Below, one piece after another: positions 16,913-26,096 of a DNA stretch of 64,000 nt; positions within the stretch are counted from its first letter, which is position 1, and every line of letters starts with the position of its first letter. The stretch is from positions 62,001 through 126,000 of the forward strand of contig DLPD01000005.1 of NCBI GenBank assembly GCA_002479785.1, written 5' to 3'. The notes under the pieces are model-generated. The model was not told the DNA's origin. It saw only the letters and a program-made list of their open reading frames with translations, and ran no database searches. The DNA comes from Cytophagaceae bacterium UBA7467. GTDB lineage: Bacteria > Bacteroidota > Bacteroidia > Cytophagales > Spirosomataceae. Made by a program: the position numbers and the translations under genes.

Positions 16913-17584
16913 ATGAAATTATACCTCGTACCTACCCCCATCGGGAATTTAGAAGATATCACACTACGTGCCATTCGGGTGCTAGGAGAGGTAGACGGGA
17001 TTTTAGCAGAGGATACTCGAAATTCAGGCCAATTACTGAAGCATTTAAATATTTCCAAGCCGCTATATTCTCACCACGCCCACAACGAACATTCTGGTGT
17101 TCCAGGGGTGATTAAGATGTTGAAAGAAGGAAAATCATTAGCCCTCATTTCTGATGCAGGAACGCCTGGTATATCTGATCCAGGTTATCTTTTGGTGAAA
17201 GCTTGCGTCGAAAATGGGATTGAAGTAGAATCTCTTCCAGGTGCTACCGCCTTTGTTCCAGCCTTAGTTAATTCCGGTTTTCCTACCGATCGCTTCGTTT
17301 ATGAGGGTTTCTTGCCACATAAAAAGGGTCGCCAAACGCGTTGGAAAGCATTAGCAGAAGAAGAAAGAACGATCGTCCTATATGAATCGCCTCATCGTTT
17401 AGTGAAAGCTTTAGAGCAAATAATGGAATTTATCGCGCCTGATCGCTTAGTGATGGTTGGCCGAGAATTGAGCAAAATACACGAACAAATGGTTCGAGGA
17501 ACAGCCACAGAAGTATTGGCTTATTTTACGGCTCATCCGGATAAAGTGCGAGGTGAAATAGTCATTGTTATTGCTGGAAAATAA
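16913..17584 (+). CDS. rsmI: 16S rRNA (cytidine(1402)-2'-O)-methyltransferase
   Basis: 223 residues of the tetrapyrrole methylase (SAM-dependent) fold; RsmI 2'-O-methylates C1402 in the ribosomal P site. The signature start LVPTPIGNLEDITLRA, the LAEDTRNSGQLLKHL block, SDAGTPGISDPGYLLV and the LPGATAFVPALVNSGF stretch are all present. The length is typical for Bacteroidota versions, which lack the longer C-terminal tail of the E. coli protein. Its stop abuts the ATG of the DUF4105 gene, so both are in one transcript. Confidence 0.95.
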   Translation: MKLYLVPTPIGNLEDITLRAIRVLGEVDGILAEDTRNSGQLLKHLNISKPLYSHHAHNEHSGVPGVIKMLKEGKSLALISDAGTPGISDPGYLLVKACVENGIEVESLPGATAFVPALVNSGFPTDRFVYEGFLPHKKGRQTRWKALAEEERTIVLYESPHRLVKALEQIMEFIAPDRLVMVGRELSKIHEQMVRGTATEVLAYFTAHPDKVRGEIVIVIAGK

Positions 17585-18688
17585 ATGAAAAAGATCTTGT
17601 TATGTTTGTTAATCTCTTTAGCTGCTAAAGCTCAGTTGAGCTCTAAGGCTGAGGTGGTTTTAGTGACGGTGGCTCCAGGAAAGGAATTACATTCTGCTTT
17701 TGGTCATACCATATTGTGGGTAAATGATCCGATGAATGGTATTGACCGAGCGTATAGTTATGGTACTTTCGATTTTAAAACAGAAAATTTCTATTTGAAA
17801 TTTTTAATGGGAACTCTGCCTTATACTATTTCAGTTCATTCCATGCAGGATGAGTTTACGTATAATGCGCAATACGAAAAGCGAGGAATGATTGCCCAAA
17901 GGCTTCAGTTAGATTCTCTTCAAAAAAATGCCATTTTTCAAGCTTTGGAAAAGAATCTACTACCTGAAAATAGGGAGTATGCCTATAAATTCTTCTACGA
18001 TAATTGCTCTACGCGTATCCGCGACATGATAGAGCGTAATGCTCCAGGGAAATACCGTTGGAATCAGAGTCCCTCTCTTGAGGGTAAGTCGTACCGCGAT
18101 TGGATGAATAAATACCTTTTTTCTAATTCGTGGGTAACCTTAGGGATGAATTTAGCTTTGGGGATTCCTTCGAATGTGAAGGCTGATGCTTCACAAGCGT
18201 GTTATTTACCAGATAATTTAGCGGCTGCCACTAATTTAGCCAAAGGTCTTTCCGCTAATCCGGTGACTTTGTTTGATGCGGAGGTAACGGAAGAAGCTGG
18301 TTTCGATTTCACTGGCCCATATATTGTTTTAAGCGTTTTAATCATAATGGTGGGATTTGCGACTTATAAAAAACAGTTTTCGTACGCAGCGGACGTGGCA
18401 TTGTTTAGCCTAATCGGTTTGTTGGCTTGGTTTATCTTCTTTTTAGGTACAGCGACAAATCACGAGGTGATGGCTTGGAATCCGGCATCCTTAATGTTGT
18501 TCCCATTCAATTTTCCGTTAGTATTCTGGTTCGCAAAGGATCCGTTCAAATGGAAAAAATACTTACAGATTATAAGTGTTTTGTGTTTCATTGGCCTTAT
18601 CTGGTCAGCTATGCAATTCGCTCCTATGGCTTTGGTCGGATTGCCCATTTTCATCCGAGTTTGCTATCTATCCTTCATCCATAAATAA
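17585..18688 (+). CDS. DUF4105 (Lnb N-terminal periplasmic domain) membrane protein
   Basis: 367 residues with a signal peptide (about 1-17), a periplasmic DUF4105 domain (about 20-210) and about four C-terminal membrane helices. DUF4105 is the catalytic domain of Lnb, the lipoprotein N-acyltransferase described in Bacteroides, which depends on a Cys-His pair. Candidate residues here are H41 (with H36) in the HSAFGH motif and C141 in DNCSTRIRD. This protein could therefore add the third acyl chain to lipoproteins in an organism without Lnt; that role is inferred from the family. The gene directly follows rsmI and directly precedes the DUF5916 gene with no gap. Confidence 0.82.
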   Translation: MKKILLCLLISLAAKAQLSSKAEVVLVTVAPGKELHSAFGHTILWVNDPMNGIDRAYSYGTFDFKTENFYLKFLMGTLPYTISVHSMQDEFTYNAQYEKRGMIAQRLQLDSLQKNAIFQALEKNLLPENREYAYKFFYDNCSTRIRDMIERNAPGKYRWNQSPSLEGKSYRDWMNKYLFSNSWVTLGMNLALGIPSNVKADASQACYLPDNLAAATNLAKGLSANPVTLFDAEVTEEAGFDFTGPYIVLSVLIIMVGFATYKKQFSYAADVALFSLIGLLAWFIFFLGTATNHEVMAWNPASLMLFPFNFPLVFWFAKDPFKWKKYLQIISVLCFIGLIWSAMQFAPMALVGLPIFIRVCYLSFIHK

Positions 18689-20881
18689 ATGCGTTTTTAT
18701 CTAATACTCTTTATCTCCTTTTGTGCTTATTCTCAAGAGGTCTTTAAACCAATGGAACCTCGGAAGGAGTTTCATCCGTTTAAGATAGAGCGTACTTTAA
18801 AAGCAGATGGTCTTTTAGATGAGATGGAGTGGATAAAGGCCCCTTCAGTGCATTTAGACTTTCAAGTAGAGCCATTTCAAGGGAGAAAAGCGTCCTTTAA
18901 TTCGACCGTAAAGCTTCTTTATAACCAGCAATACTTGTATTTGGCTGCCATACTAAAAGATAGCGTGGGAAAGAATGCCTATCGAGCACCTAATTTAAAA
19001 CGTGATTATTCATTTGGAGAAAACGATCTTTTTGGAATAGCAATAGATGGGTTTAATGATAAACGAAATGCGATTGTTTTACAATCTAATGCTTATGGCG
19101 CCCAGAGGGATCTTTTAGCTTTTGATGATCGACAATTTGATATAGATTGGGATGGATTATACCGGGTAAGAACGCATCGTACGGATTCTGCTTGGGTGGC
19201 AGAATTTGCGATTCCTTGGCAAACCTTGCGTTATCCTAAAACAGATGGTATTAAAACGCAGGATTGGGGGATTAATTTCTTTCGATTGCGCCGTTCAAGC
19301 AATGAATTAAGTGTTTGGTCGCCTCATCCGCGGTCAATGAGTCCTCTACGCATGGATTATGCAGGAAAATTGACAGGTATTATTCCACCGCCATCCACTG
19401 CTACTAATATTCGATTTATTCCTTATATGTTGCAGGTTAATAGGAAAACGGAAGGTACAGAAGTTGGAAATACCAACCTTTTTGACTTTAAAATGGGAGG
19501 TGAAATTAAGTGGGCGATTAGTCCCACCTCTGTAATGGATTTTACGTTTAATACTGATTTTGCACAAGCAGATGTAGATTTGCAAGTAAATAATGTTTCT
19601 CGCTTCTCAGTTTTTTTTCCAGAACGTCGTCAGTTTTTTCTTGAAAATGCGTCCCTTTTTTCAGCGGGTTTAGCCCCAATAGATCAAGTGCTAGGTGGTT
19701 CTATGTATATTCAACCATTTTTCAGCCGGACGATAGGATTAGATCAAAATGTGAATCCCATTGCCATTACGGCTGGAACACGCTTTGTATACAGGTCGGA
19801 AAAACGTAATCTTGGCGCCATTTACATGCGTCAAGGAGAGGGTGATGGAGACCCTTTTACGAATTTCTATGTGGGTCGTTATTCAGAAAATGTTGGCAAA
19901 CAAAATAGAGTAGGAGCAATTGTTACCTCCAAATCTTCTCCCTCGAATAATTCCACCACTGGTGCGATAGATGCTTTCATTCGCTTTAATGATAAGTTTT
20001 CTTTTAGTGGAATGGGGACAATAACCCAAGATAGCCAGGTAGGAAATCAAGGATTTGCTGAATATGGTCAGTTTATTTATACAGGTAATTTTTTTAGAGC
20101 TTATTGGACGCAGACATTGGTGACTGAAAAATACAATCCAGCGATGGGTTTTGTAGCTCGACGTGATATTTTATCTAATTCACAAGGATTTGATTTTAAT
20201 GTGCGTGGTAACTGGTTGCCATCTTTTATTCGCAGCTGGGGACCTGGCATATATACGGAAGTTTACCACAGTTTAAGAACGGGAAGAATAATTGAGCAAC
20301 GAGCACTTTCCGGTCCGCTTTGGTTTGATCTTCAAAATGGAGGAATTCTAGGAGGATGGATTGAGGCGAGTGCTCAGAATCTAGAAGATACCTTCAGTCC
20401 TGTTGGTATCAATATTAAGCCAGGTCAATATGCTTATTTCAGAAAGGGCTTTTTAGTGTCAAGTGACCCTAGTGCGAAATACTCAGGATCTACGGAATAT
20501 GCCTGGGGAGGTTTTTTTGATGGGCATTTACAGAATGTGGATTCCAAATTTCGATTAGCCCCTCTACCTCAAGTTAACCTGGGTTTATCCTGGAGTTGGA
20601 ACAGATTTGAACATGTTGGTGCTGCTAGTGAAACAAAAGAGGTAAACCTATTGATTGTAGAGTCTCGTTTGGCGATTAATCCTAGGTTTCAACTAATTGG
20701 ATTTTACCAAAAAAATACAACCGATAATTTGAATGCGGTAAATTTGCGATTTTCATGGGAGTATCAGCCATTATCTTATGTGTATTTAGTTTTTAACTCC
20801 TTGAATTACCAGGGGGCGGATAGTACCCAGCAGAAGCAACAAAGTTTTTTAGCTAAATTGTCTTACCTAAAGCAGTTTTAA
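18689..20881 (+). CDS. DUF5916 outer-membrane protein with N-terminal CBM9-like domain
   Basis: 730 residues with a short signal peptide (about 1-15, AYSQ). Residues about 30-230 resemble a carbohydrate-binding family 9/DOMON-like beta sandwich, with the typical LKADGLLDEMEWIKA opening. The rest is a DUF5916 beta barrel: alternating aromatic strands, the FFPERRQFFLENASLF segment and an aromatic-ended C-terminus (KQF) as expected for outer-membrane insertion. The function of DUF5916 proteins is unknown; a role in surface glycan contact is only a guess from the CBM9-like part. It starts immediately after the DUF4105 gene and is followed after 1 base by threonine aldolase. Confidence 0.82.
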   Translation: MRFYLILFISFCAYSQEVFKPMEPRKEFHPFKIERTLKADGLLDEMEWIKAPSVHLDFQVEPFQGRKASFNSTVKLLYNQQYLYLAAILKDSVGKNAYRAPNLKRDYSFGENDLFGIAIDGFNDKRNAIVLQSNAYGAQRDLLAFDDRQFDIDWDGLYRVRTHRTDSAWVAEFAIPWQTLRYPKTDGIKTQDWGINFFRLRRSSNELSVWSPHPRSMSPLRMDYAGKLTGIIPPPSTATNIRFIPYMLQVNRKTEGTEVGNTNLFDFKMGGEIKWAISPTSVMDFTFNTDFAQADVDLQVNNVSRFSVFFPERRQFFLENASLFSAGLAPIDQVLGGSMYIQPFFSRTIGLDQNVNPIAITAGTRFVYRSEKRNLGAIYMRQGEGDGDPFTNFYVGRYSENVGKQNRVGAIVTSKSSPSNNSTTGAIDAFIRFNDKFSFSGMGTITQDSQVGNQGFAEYGQFIYTGNFFRAYWTQTLVTEKYNPAMGFVARRDILSNSQGFDFNVRGNWLPSFIRSWGPGIYTEVYHSLRTGRIIEQRALSGPLWFDLQNGGILGGWIEASAQNLEDTFSPVGINIKPGQYAYFRKGFLVSSDPSAKYSGSTEYAWGGFFDGHLQNVDSKFRLAPLPQVNLGLSWSWNRFEHVGAASETKEVNLLIVESRLAINPRFQLIGFYQKNTTDNLNAVNLRFSWEYQPLSYVYLVFNSLNYQGADSTQQKQQSFLAKLSYLKQF

Positions 20882-20882
20882 T

Positions 20883-21896
20883 ATGAAAATTGAATTACGC
20901 AGCGATACTTTTACGTTACCCACCGCGGGAATGCGAGAGGCGATGTTTTCCGCGCCATTAGGGGATGATGTTTTTGGTGAGGATCCCACCGTCAATGCAT
21001 TGGAGGAAAAGGTGGCTACATTATTTCAAAAAGAAGCTGCGCTTTTCTGTGTTTCAGGTACTCAATCAAATCAGATTGCCATCTCGGTACACGTCTCCAA
21101 AGGCCAAGAAGTCATTTGCGATGAACTTTCTCATATCTACCTATACGAAGGAGGCGGAATTATGGCGAATGCAGGCGCCTCCGTTAAATTATTGAAAGGG
21201 GATTTCGGTCGTTTAAGTGTTAGCCAACTGAAAGCGGCTATCTCTCCTGATGATATTCACGCCTGTGAAAGTCGTCTAGTAAGTTTAGAAAATACAGTCA
21301 ATAAAGGAGGAGGAAGTATATATACCTCGGAATCCCTACAGGAAATCTCGGATTTTTGTCGCTCTGTAGACATTCCCTTGCATTTGGATGGGGCCCGCCT
21401 TTTCAATGCTATCGTAGAGACTGGTCAAACACCTGCTCAATTTGGAGGTTGGTTCGATACCATTTCTATTTGTTTATCCAAGGGCTTAGGAGCACCCATT
21501 GGATCTATTTTAGTCGGTTCTAAAGACTTTATCAAAAAGGCAAGTAGGGTAAGAAAGCGCCTTGGCGGAGGATGGAGACAAGCTGGTTTATTGGCAGCGG
21601 CAGGAATTTATGCCTTGGATCATCAAGTGGAACGTTTAAAAGAAGATCACGCTCGGGCTAAAGTGATAGCCTCTGTTTGTGAAAAGCTTCCTTGGGTAAA
21701 ATCCATTCTGCCGGTTTCTACTAATATTGTTATTGTAGAATTACAAGCTGGATTAGCTTCAGTAGATAAAGTAGCTGAATTAAAGGAGAAGGGTATTTAT
21801 TGTGCACCTTTTGGTCCTACCTATATACGCTTTGTGACGCACCTAGGATTTGATGATGGGGCATTGCAAGCATTTGCTGAACGTATGTCTGAGTAA
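20883..21896 (+). CDS. ltaE: Low-specificity L-threonine aldolase
   Basis: 337 residues of the PLP-dependent fold-type I aldolases that split threonine or allo-threonine into glycine and acetaldehyde. The start IELRSDTFTLPT is diagnostic. The active-site His is at 84 (ELSHIY), the PLP-binding Asp at 169 (HLDGARLFNA) and the Schiff-base Lys at 200 (CLSKGLGAPIGS). It lies 1 base after the DUF5916 gene. No signal peptide, so cytosolic. Confidence 0.94.
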   Translation: MKIELRSDTFTLPTAGMREAMFSAPLGDDVFGEDPTVNALEEKVATLFQKEAALFCVSGTQSNQIAISVHVSKGQEVICDELSHIYLYEGGGIMANAGASVKLLKGDFGRLSVSQLKAAISPDDIHACESRLVSLENTVNKGGGSIYTSESLQEISDFCRSVDIPLHLDGARLFNAIVETGQTPAQFGGWFDTISICLSKGLGAPIGSILVGSKDFIKKASRVRKRLGGGWRQAGLLAAAGIYALDHQVERLKEDHARAKVIASVCEKLPWVKSILPVSTNIVIVELQAGLASVDKVAELKEKGIYCAPFGPTYIRFVTHLGFDDGALQAFAERMSE

Positions 21897-21935
21897 AAAG
21901 AATAGTTTAGCGCCTTCTATAAGAAATCAATTCTT

Positions 21936-22250
21936 ATGCAACGAAAGGCGTTTAAAATGTATTTGTTACCGGGTCATTCGGCTGAATACAAAAAAAGACA
22001 TGATGAAATATGGCCTGAATTAGGGGTTTTATTACATCAGGTAGGTATTCAAAACTATTCCATCTTTCTAGATGAAAGTACCCGTACGCTTTTTGGGTAC
22101 TTAGAAGCCTCTGATTTATCTACACTTGATTCTCTTTCTGCTCAGGGAGTAATGAAAAAGTGGTGGGCCTATATGGCCGATATTATGGAGACGAATCCTG
22201 ATCATTCACCCGTTGCAATTGATTTAACACCTGTCTTTTATTTCGCCTGA
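21936..22250 (+). CDS. rhaM: L-rhamnose mutarotase
   Basis: 104 residues, the normal RhaM size. It interconverts the alpha and beta anomers of L-rhamnose for uptake into catabolism. The catalytic residues expected from E. coli RhaM are in place: Y18 in AEYKK and H22 in RHDEIWPEL. Other family segments are YSIFLDESTRTLFGYLE and the WWAYMADIMETNPDHSP stretch. The stop overlaps the start of the GH105 gene (TGATG), so the two are translationally coupled, which ties this gene to release of rhamnose from rhamnogalacturonan. Confidence 0.93.
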   Translation: MQRKAFKMYLLPGHSAEYKKRHDEIWPELGVLLHQVGIQNYSIFLDESTRTLFGYLEASDLSTLDSLSAQGVMKKWWAYMADIMETNPDHSPVAIDLTPVFYFA

Positions 22251-23341
22251 TGAAGAAATTACTCTTTCTCCTATTGCCATTCAGTGTTTTCGCTGCAAAG
22301 CCAGACCGCACCCAGATTTTACAACATATGCATTTAGCTAAATCGTATTTTCAAGGACTTTGGCCTGATGTGACAAAAGTGATTGTAAGCCCAGACAAGA
22401 CTCGGCCTTCCAATATTTGGACTCGCGCCGTCTTTTATGAGGGGTTGATTGAATTGTATAAACTAGATCCACGAGCTTCCGATTTAAAATACATGGAGGA
22501 TTGGGGAGAATTCCATCAATGGTCATTACGCAATGGATTAAAGACAAGAAACGCGGATGATCAAGCTTGTGGGCAGGTTTATTTAGACCTATTCGATTTG
22601 AAAGCAGATTCTGCTCGCATCAAACCCATTAAGGAGAATATTGATAATATGGTTGCCACGGATAAGTCGAATGATTGGTCCTGGATTGATTGCCTTCAAA
22701 TGAGTATGCCTGTTTATACCCGCTTAGGTGTCCGTTTCAATGAGGGTAAGTATTTTACCAAAATGCACGATTTGTATGCTGACACTAAAGCAAAGCTATA
22801 TAATCAGCAGGAGCATTTGTGGTGGAGAGACAAAGATTTCATTCCTCCTTATAAAGAACCTAATGGTACGAATTGTTATTGGTCACGCGGAAATGGTTGG
22901 GTATTTGCCGCTTTGGCTAGAACCTTAGATCTAATGCCTATAAACGCACCTCATAGAGCCGAATATGTGAAAGACTTCCAAGATATGGCTTCTGCCTTGT
23001 TGCCTTTACAGCGTAATGATGGTTTTTATAATGTGAGTTTGACAGATCAATCCAATTACGGTGGACCTGAACTAACGGGAACATCCTTATTTGTTTATGG
23101 AATGGCCTGGGGCATTCGTTCGGGTTTACTCCCTGCTTCTAAATACCAAAAAGCGGTTGATAAAGGCTGGAAGGCCATTGATTCTTGTGTGCAACCCACA
23201 GGTTTTTTAGCCTACGTGCAGGGAACTGGGAAAGAGCCAAAGGACGGTCAACCTGTGACAAAAACATCGGTTCCCAATTTTGAAGATTTTGGTTTAGGCT
23301 GTTATTTATTGGCGGGCTCAGAAATCTTAAGAGCAAAATAA
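22250..23341 (+). CDS. Glycoside hydrolase family 105 unsaturated rhamnogalacturonyl hydrolase
   Basis: 363 residues with a signal peptide (about 1-16). It is a single six-hairpin barrel like Bacillus YteR, which removes unsaturated galacturonic acid from rhamnogalacturonan-I fragments and leaves a rhamnose end. Key parts are NADDQACGQVYLDLF (about 101-115), DWSWIDCLQMSMP (142-154, D147 at the expected acid/base region) and CYWSRGNGWVFAAL (209-222). It differs clearly from the GH88/105 protein near 13 kb, which has an extra domain. It sits between rhaM and a six-hairpin glycosidase with no gaps. Probably periplasmic. Confidence 0.93.
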   Translation: MKKLLFLLLPFSVFAAKPDRTQILQHMHLAKSYFQGLWPDVTKVIVSPDKTRPSNIWTRAVFYEGLIELYKLDPRASDLKYMEDWGEFHQWSLRNGLKTRNADDQACGQVYLDLFDLKADSARIKPIKENIDNMVATDKSNDWSWIDCLQMSMPVYTRLGVRFNEGKYFTKMHDLYADTKAKLYNQQEHLWWRDKDFIPPYKEPNGTNCYWSRGNGWVFAALARTLDLMPINAPHRAEYVKDFQDMASALLPLQRNDGFYNVSLTDQSNYGGPELTGTSLFVYGMAWGIRSGLLPASKYQKAVDKGWKAIDSCVQPTGFLAYVQGTGKEPKDGQPVTKTSVPNFEDFGLGCYLLAGSEILRAK

Positions 23342-25423
23342 ATGAGAGCGATTGTTTTACTACTGATTTCGTTCAGCCTTTTTGCACAGAAAATAGATCG
23401 TAAATCAGTGGTGGAACGGCATCAGGTGTACAATCAGGCATTGGATACCTTGGCCTCCTTGTCCGTAGGGAATGGTCATTTTGCTTTCACTGTTGATGCA
23501 ACGGGTTTACAAACTTTTCCTGACTTTTATGCCAAAGGTATTTCTTTAGGCACCCAAAGCTCTTGGTCTTGGCATGCTTTCCCCAATTCTGAAAATTTCC
23601 AACGTTCTGAAACCTATCGTGCGGAGAATTATGCAGGTAGACCTATGACTTATGCCTTACAAGGGCATAAAAATGCGCGTAAAGATGCTGCTACAGATTA
23701 TTTTAGAGCGAATCCACATCGAATTCACTTGGGTCATGTTGGTTTTCGGATAAAGTTAGAAAATGGTACAATTGCTACACCGGAAGATGTACGAGAAGTA
23801 ACCCAAACATTAAATCCCTATACGGGAGAAATTCATTCTTCATTTTCAGTCGAGGGGATCCTAGTGAAGGTGTTGACATTTGCTGATCCCAAAGAAGATA
23901 TAATCTACACAAAAGTCGAGTCGCCCTTACTGAAAATAGGTCGATTGAGTTTTCAGCTCGATTTTCCTTTTCCTTCAAATCAATTTCTAGATGAAGGGGT
24001 TTCGAATGCTTATTCTGAGAAGCATAAATCGTATCTTTCTGATACCGCACCTCAGCAATTGATATTTCAGCATCAAATCGATTCTTTGCAGTATCCCGTG
24101 ACATTAAAATCTAATCAGTTGATTCAAGCGGAAAAAATAACTTCGCATGCCTATGAAATTAGGGGGAGTAATTTGACTCAAATAGAATTGGCTATCGGTT
24201 TTGGGAAGTCAAAAATGGGCGATTTCCGTTCAGCGCGTTTGCGTGGAAGAGATGAGTGGAGGTATTATTGGCATCGAGGAGGGATGATTGATTTCGGTCA
24301 GGTGAAAGATCAACGTGCCAAAGAATTGGAACGGCGGATGGTGCTTAGTATGTATTTAGCCAAAGTTCAATCGAGTAGTGATGAGCCGCCGCAAGAAACA
24401 GGATTAGTGTATAATTCGTGGTTTGGAAGACCGCATTTGGAAATGACTTGGTGGCATTTGATGCATTTTGCCTATTGGAATAAAGGGGAATACCTAGAGA
24501 AAGTCTTGCCATGGTATGAACGAAATTTCCAGGAAGCGAAGGCCTTAGCGCAACGTCAAGGCTTGCGGGGAGTCCGATGGCAAAAAATGACGGATCCAAA
24601 TGGGGGAGAGTCACCTTCTTCTGTGGGATCGTTTTTGCTTTGGCAACAACCTCATATCATTGATATGTTAAATGAATTATCGAAACGAAAGCCCACATCA
24701 TTTCAATTCCAATACCACTATATGGTGGAGGAAACAGCGGTCGCGATGGAGGATTTATTGTCATGGGATTCCTTGCGAAATGTTTACCGTTTAGGGCCTG
24801 GCTTCATACCCGCTCAGGAGTCGCTTCCATTTGCTACGACCTTTAATGCGCCATTAGAACTAACGTATTGGTACAAAGGGTTGCGAATTGCACAAGAATG
24901 GCGGCAAGCTATGGGAAAACGACCAAATGAAAAATGGACGCATATATTAAGCCATTTCCCAGTATTACCTGAACAGGATGGCATTTACCAAGCTGCAGCA
25001 GGTTATGGGGACACCTACAATAATTCAAAATTCATATCCGATCATCCTGCTGTAGTGGGAGCTTTTGGCATGGTGGAGCCATTACCCTCTACGGATCCTG
25101 AAAAAATGCGGGCTACGATACGCAAAATTGAGAAAGTCTGGAATTGGGGAAGTACTTGGGGCTGGGATTTCCCGCTATTGGCCATGACAGCCTTGCGTTT
25201 AAAGGATTCAGAAAAGGCGGTTGATTTTTTACTGATGCCCCTTCAAAAAAATACCTATTTGAAAAATGGGCACAATTTCCAGGATAAACGATTACGCCTG
25301 TACATGCCTGGAAACGGTGGATTATTGACCACTTTAGCTTGGATGGCGCAAGGTCAAGAAGGAAATACCTCTTATTCAGGTTTTCCAAGAAAATGGAATG
25401 TACAGATTGAAGGCTTCAAATAA
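23342..25423 (+). CDS. Six-hairpin glycosidase superfamily protein of unassigned specificity
   Basis: 693 residues with a signal peptide (about 1-16). An N-terminal beta-sandwich region (about 30-290; SVGNGHFAFTVDATGLQTFP near 41-60) precedes an (alpha/alpha)6 barrel (about 325-690), an architecture resembling the GH65/GH95-type clan. Candidate acidic residues lie in ETGLVYNSWFGRPHLEMTWW, MVEETAVAMEDLL and TWGWDFPLL. I recall homologues in Bacteroidota and Planctomycetota annotated only as hypothetical. Position directly after rhaM and GH105, with abutting ATG, suggests it cleaves a linkage in rhamnogalacturonan side chains or ends; this is inference from context. Confidence 0.7.
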   Translation: MRAIVLLLISFSLFAQKIDRKSVVERHQVYNQALDTLASLSVGNGHFAFTVDATGLQTFPDFYAKGISLGTQSSWSWHAFPNSENFQRSETYRAENYAGRPMTYALQGHKNARKDAATDYFRANPHRIHLGHVGFRIKLENGTIATPEDVREVTQTLNPYTGEIHSSFSVEGILVKVLTFADPKEDIIYTKVESPLLKIGRLSFQLDFPFPSNQFLDEGVSNAYSEKHKSYLSDTAPQQLIFQHQIDSLQYPVTLKSNQLIQAEKITSHAYEIRGSNLTQIELAIGFGKSKMGDFRSARLRGRDEWRYYWHRGGMIDFGQVKDQRAKELERRMVLSMYLAKVQSSSDEPPQETGLVYNSWFGRPHLEMTWWHLMHFAYWNKGEYLEKVLPWYERNFQEAKALAQRQGLRGVRWQKMTDPNGGESPSSVGSFLLWQQPHIIDMLNELSKRKPTSFQFQYHYMVEETAVAMEDLLSWDSLRNVYRLGPGFIPAQESLPFATTFNAPLELTYWYKGLRIAQEWRQAMGKRPNEKWTHILSHFPVLPEQDGIYQAAAGYGDTYNNSKFISDHPAVVGAFGMVEPLPSTDPEKMRATIRKIEKVWNWGSTWGWDFPLLAMTALRLKDSEKAVDFLLMPLQKNTYLKNGHNFQDKRLRLYMPGNGGLLTTLAWMAQGQEGNTSYSGFPRKWNVQIEGFK

Positions 25424-25438
25424 TTGCATATTTTTTAT

Positions 25439-25466
25439 TTGTATTTGCATTTTATTTTTAATTTTG
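25439..25466 (+). promoter_or_regulatory. Promoter of the small membrane protein gene
   Basis: TTG at 25439-25441 (TTTG from 25438), then 17 bases, then TAATTTTG at 25459-25466. It begins just after the six-hairpin glycosidase stop and puts a transcript start shortly before the ATG at 25488, which supports that start over the ATG at 25398. Confidence 0.65.
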
Positions 25467-25487
25467 CCGTTCAATAAATCAAAAGCA

Positions 25488-26036
25488 ATGAAAAAAGTCA
25501 TTATTGGTTCTTTAGTGGGTGGTCTGATTATATTTATATGGCAGACCTTATCACACGTAGCATTTAATTTACACGAGCCGGTTCAGCAGTACACCGCTAA
25601 ACAAGATACGATTCTTCATTTCTTGAATAAACAGGAATTAGCGCCAGGAGGCTATATCATGCCTCGTATGAGTCATAATCAGTCCATGGAGGAATTAGAA
25701 GGATTTACAAAATCCATTGCAGGAAAACCTTGGGCACGCGTTATTTATTATCCATCCTATAAAACGGACATGACCATGAATATGATCCGTGGCTTTGCTG
25801 TGGATATATTGATCGTGTTTTTATTGGTTTGGATAATTTCTAAATTAAAGATTCCGCGTCGTTCTACCATAGTAGGAGTCTCGATAGCGATTGGTTTTAT
25901 GGCCTTTTGTAGTACCACCTACACCGAGCATATTTGGTATCCGGTGTATGATTTGCGCGCTCAATTGATTGATGCGGTAGTTGCATGGGGGCTTTGTGGT
26001 TTTTGGTTAAGTAGGTATTTTGGCCAAAAAAATTAA
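25488..26036 (+). CDS. Small membrane protein of unknown function
   Basis: 182 residues from the ATG at 25488. An upstream ATG at 25398 would overlap the glycosidase gene and lies upstream of the promoter, so I do not use it. One N-terminal membrane helix (about 5-22) is followed by a roughly 75-residue soluble loop and three helices (about 105-125, 133-150, 160-175). The loop contains repeated Met and 'APGGYIMPRMSHNQ' (about 59-72). I recognise no characterised family. It has its own promoter and terminator and so is transcribed alone. Confidence 0.75.
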   Translation: MKKVIIGSLVGGLIIFIWQTLSHVAFNLHEPVQQYTAKQDTILHFLNKQELAPGGYIMPRMSHNQSMEELEGFTKSIAGKPWARVIYYPSYKTDMTMNMIRGFAVDILIVFLLVWIISKLKIPRRSTIVGVSIAIGFMAFCSTTYTEHIWYPVYDLRAQLIDAVVAWGLCGFWLSRYFGQKN

Positions 26037-26040
26037 TTCC

Positions 26041-26064
26041 AAGGCTCCATCTGGAGCCTTTTTT
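26041..26064 (+). terminator. Intrinsic terminator
   Basis: aaggctcc (26041-26048) pairs with ggagcctt (26053-26060), loop atct, followed by a T tract. It ends the small membrane protein gene. Confidence 0.85.
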
Positions 26065-26096
26065 CTTATCTTGCTATTTCAAATATCTATTATTCA

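Noticed and set aside
9949..25423. A complete polysaccharide utilisation locus
   Set aside because: No SusC, SusD, lyase or dedicated regulator is present; the carbohydrate genes are separated by housekeeping genes.
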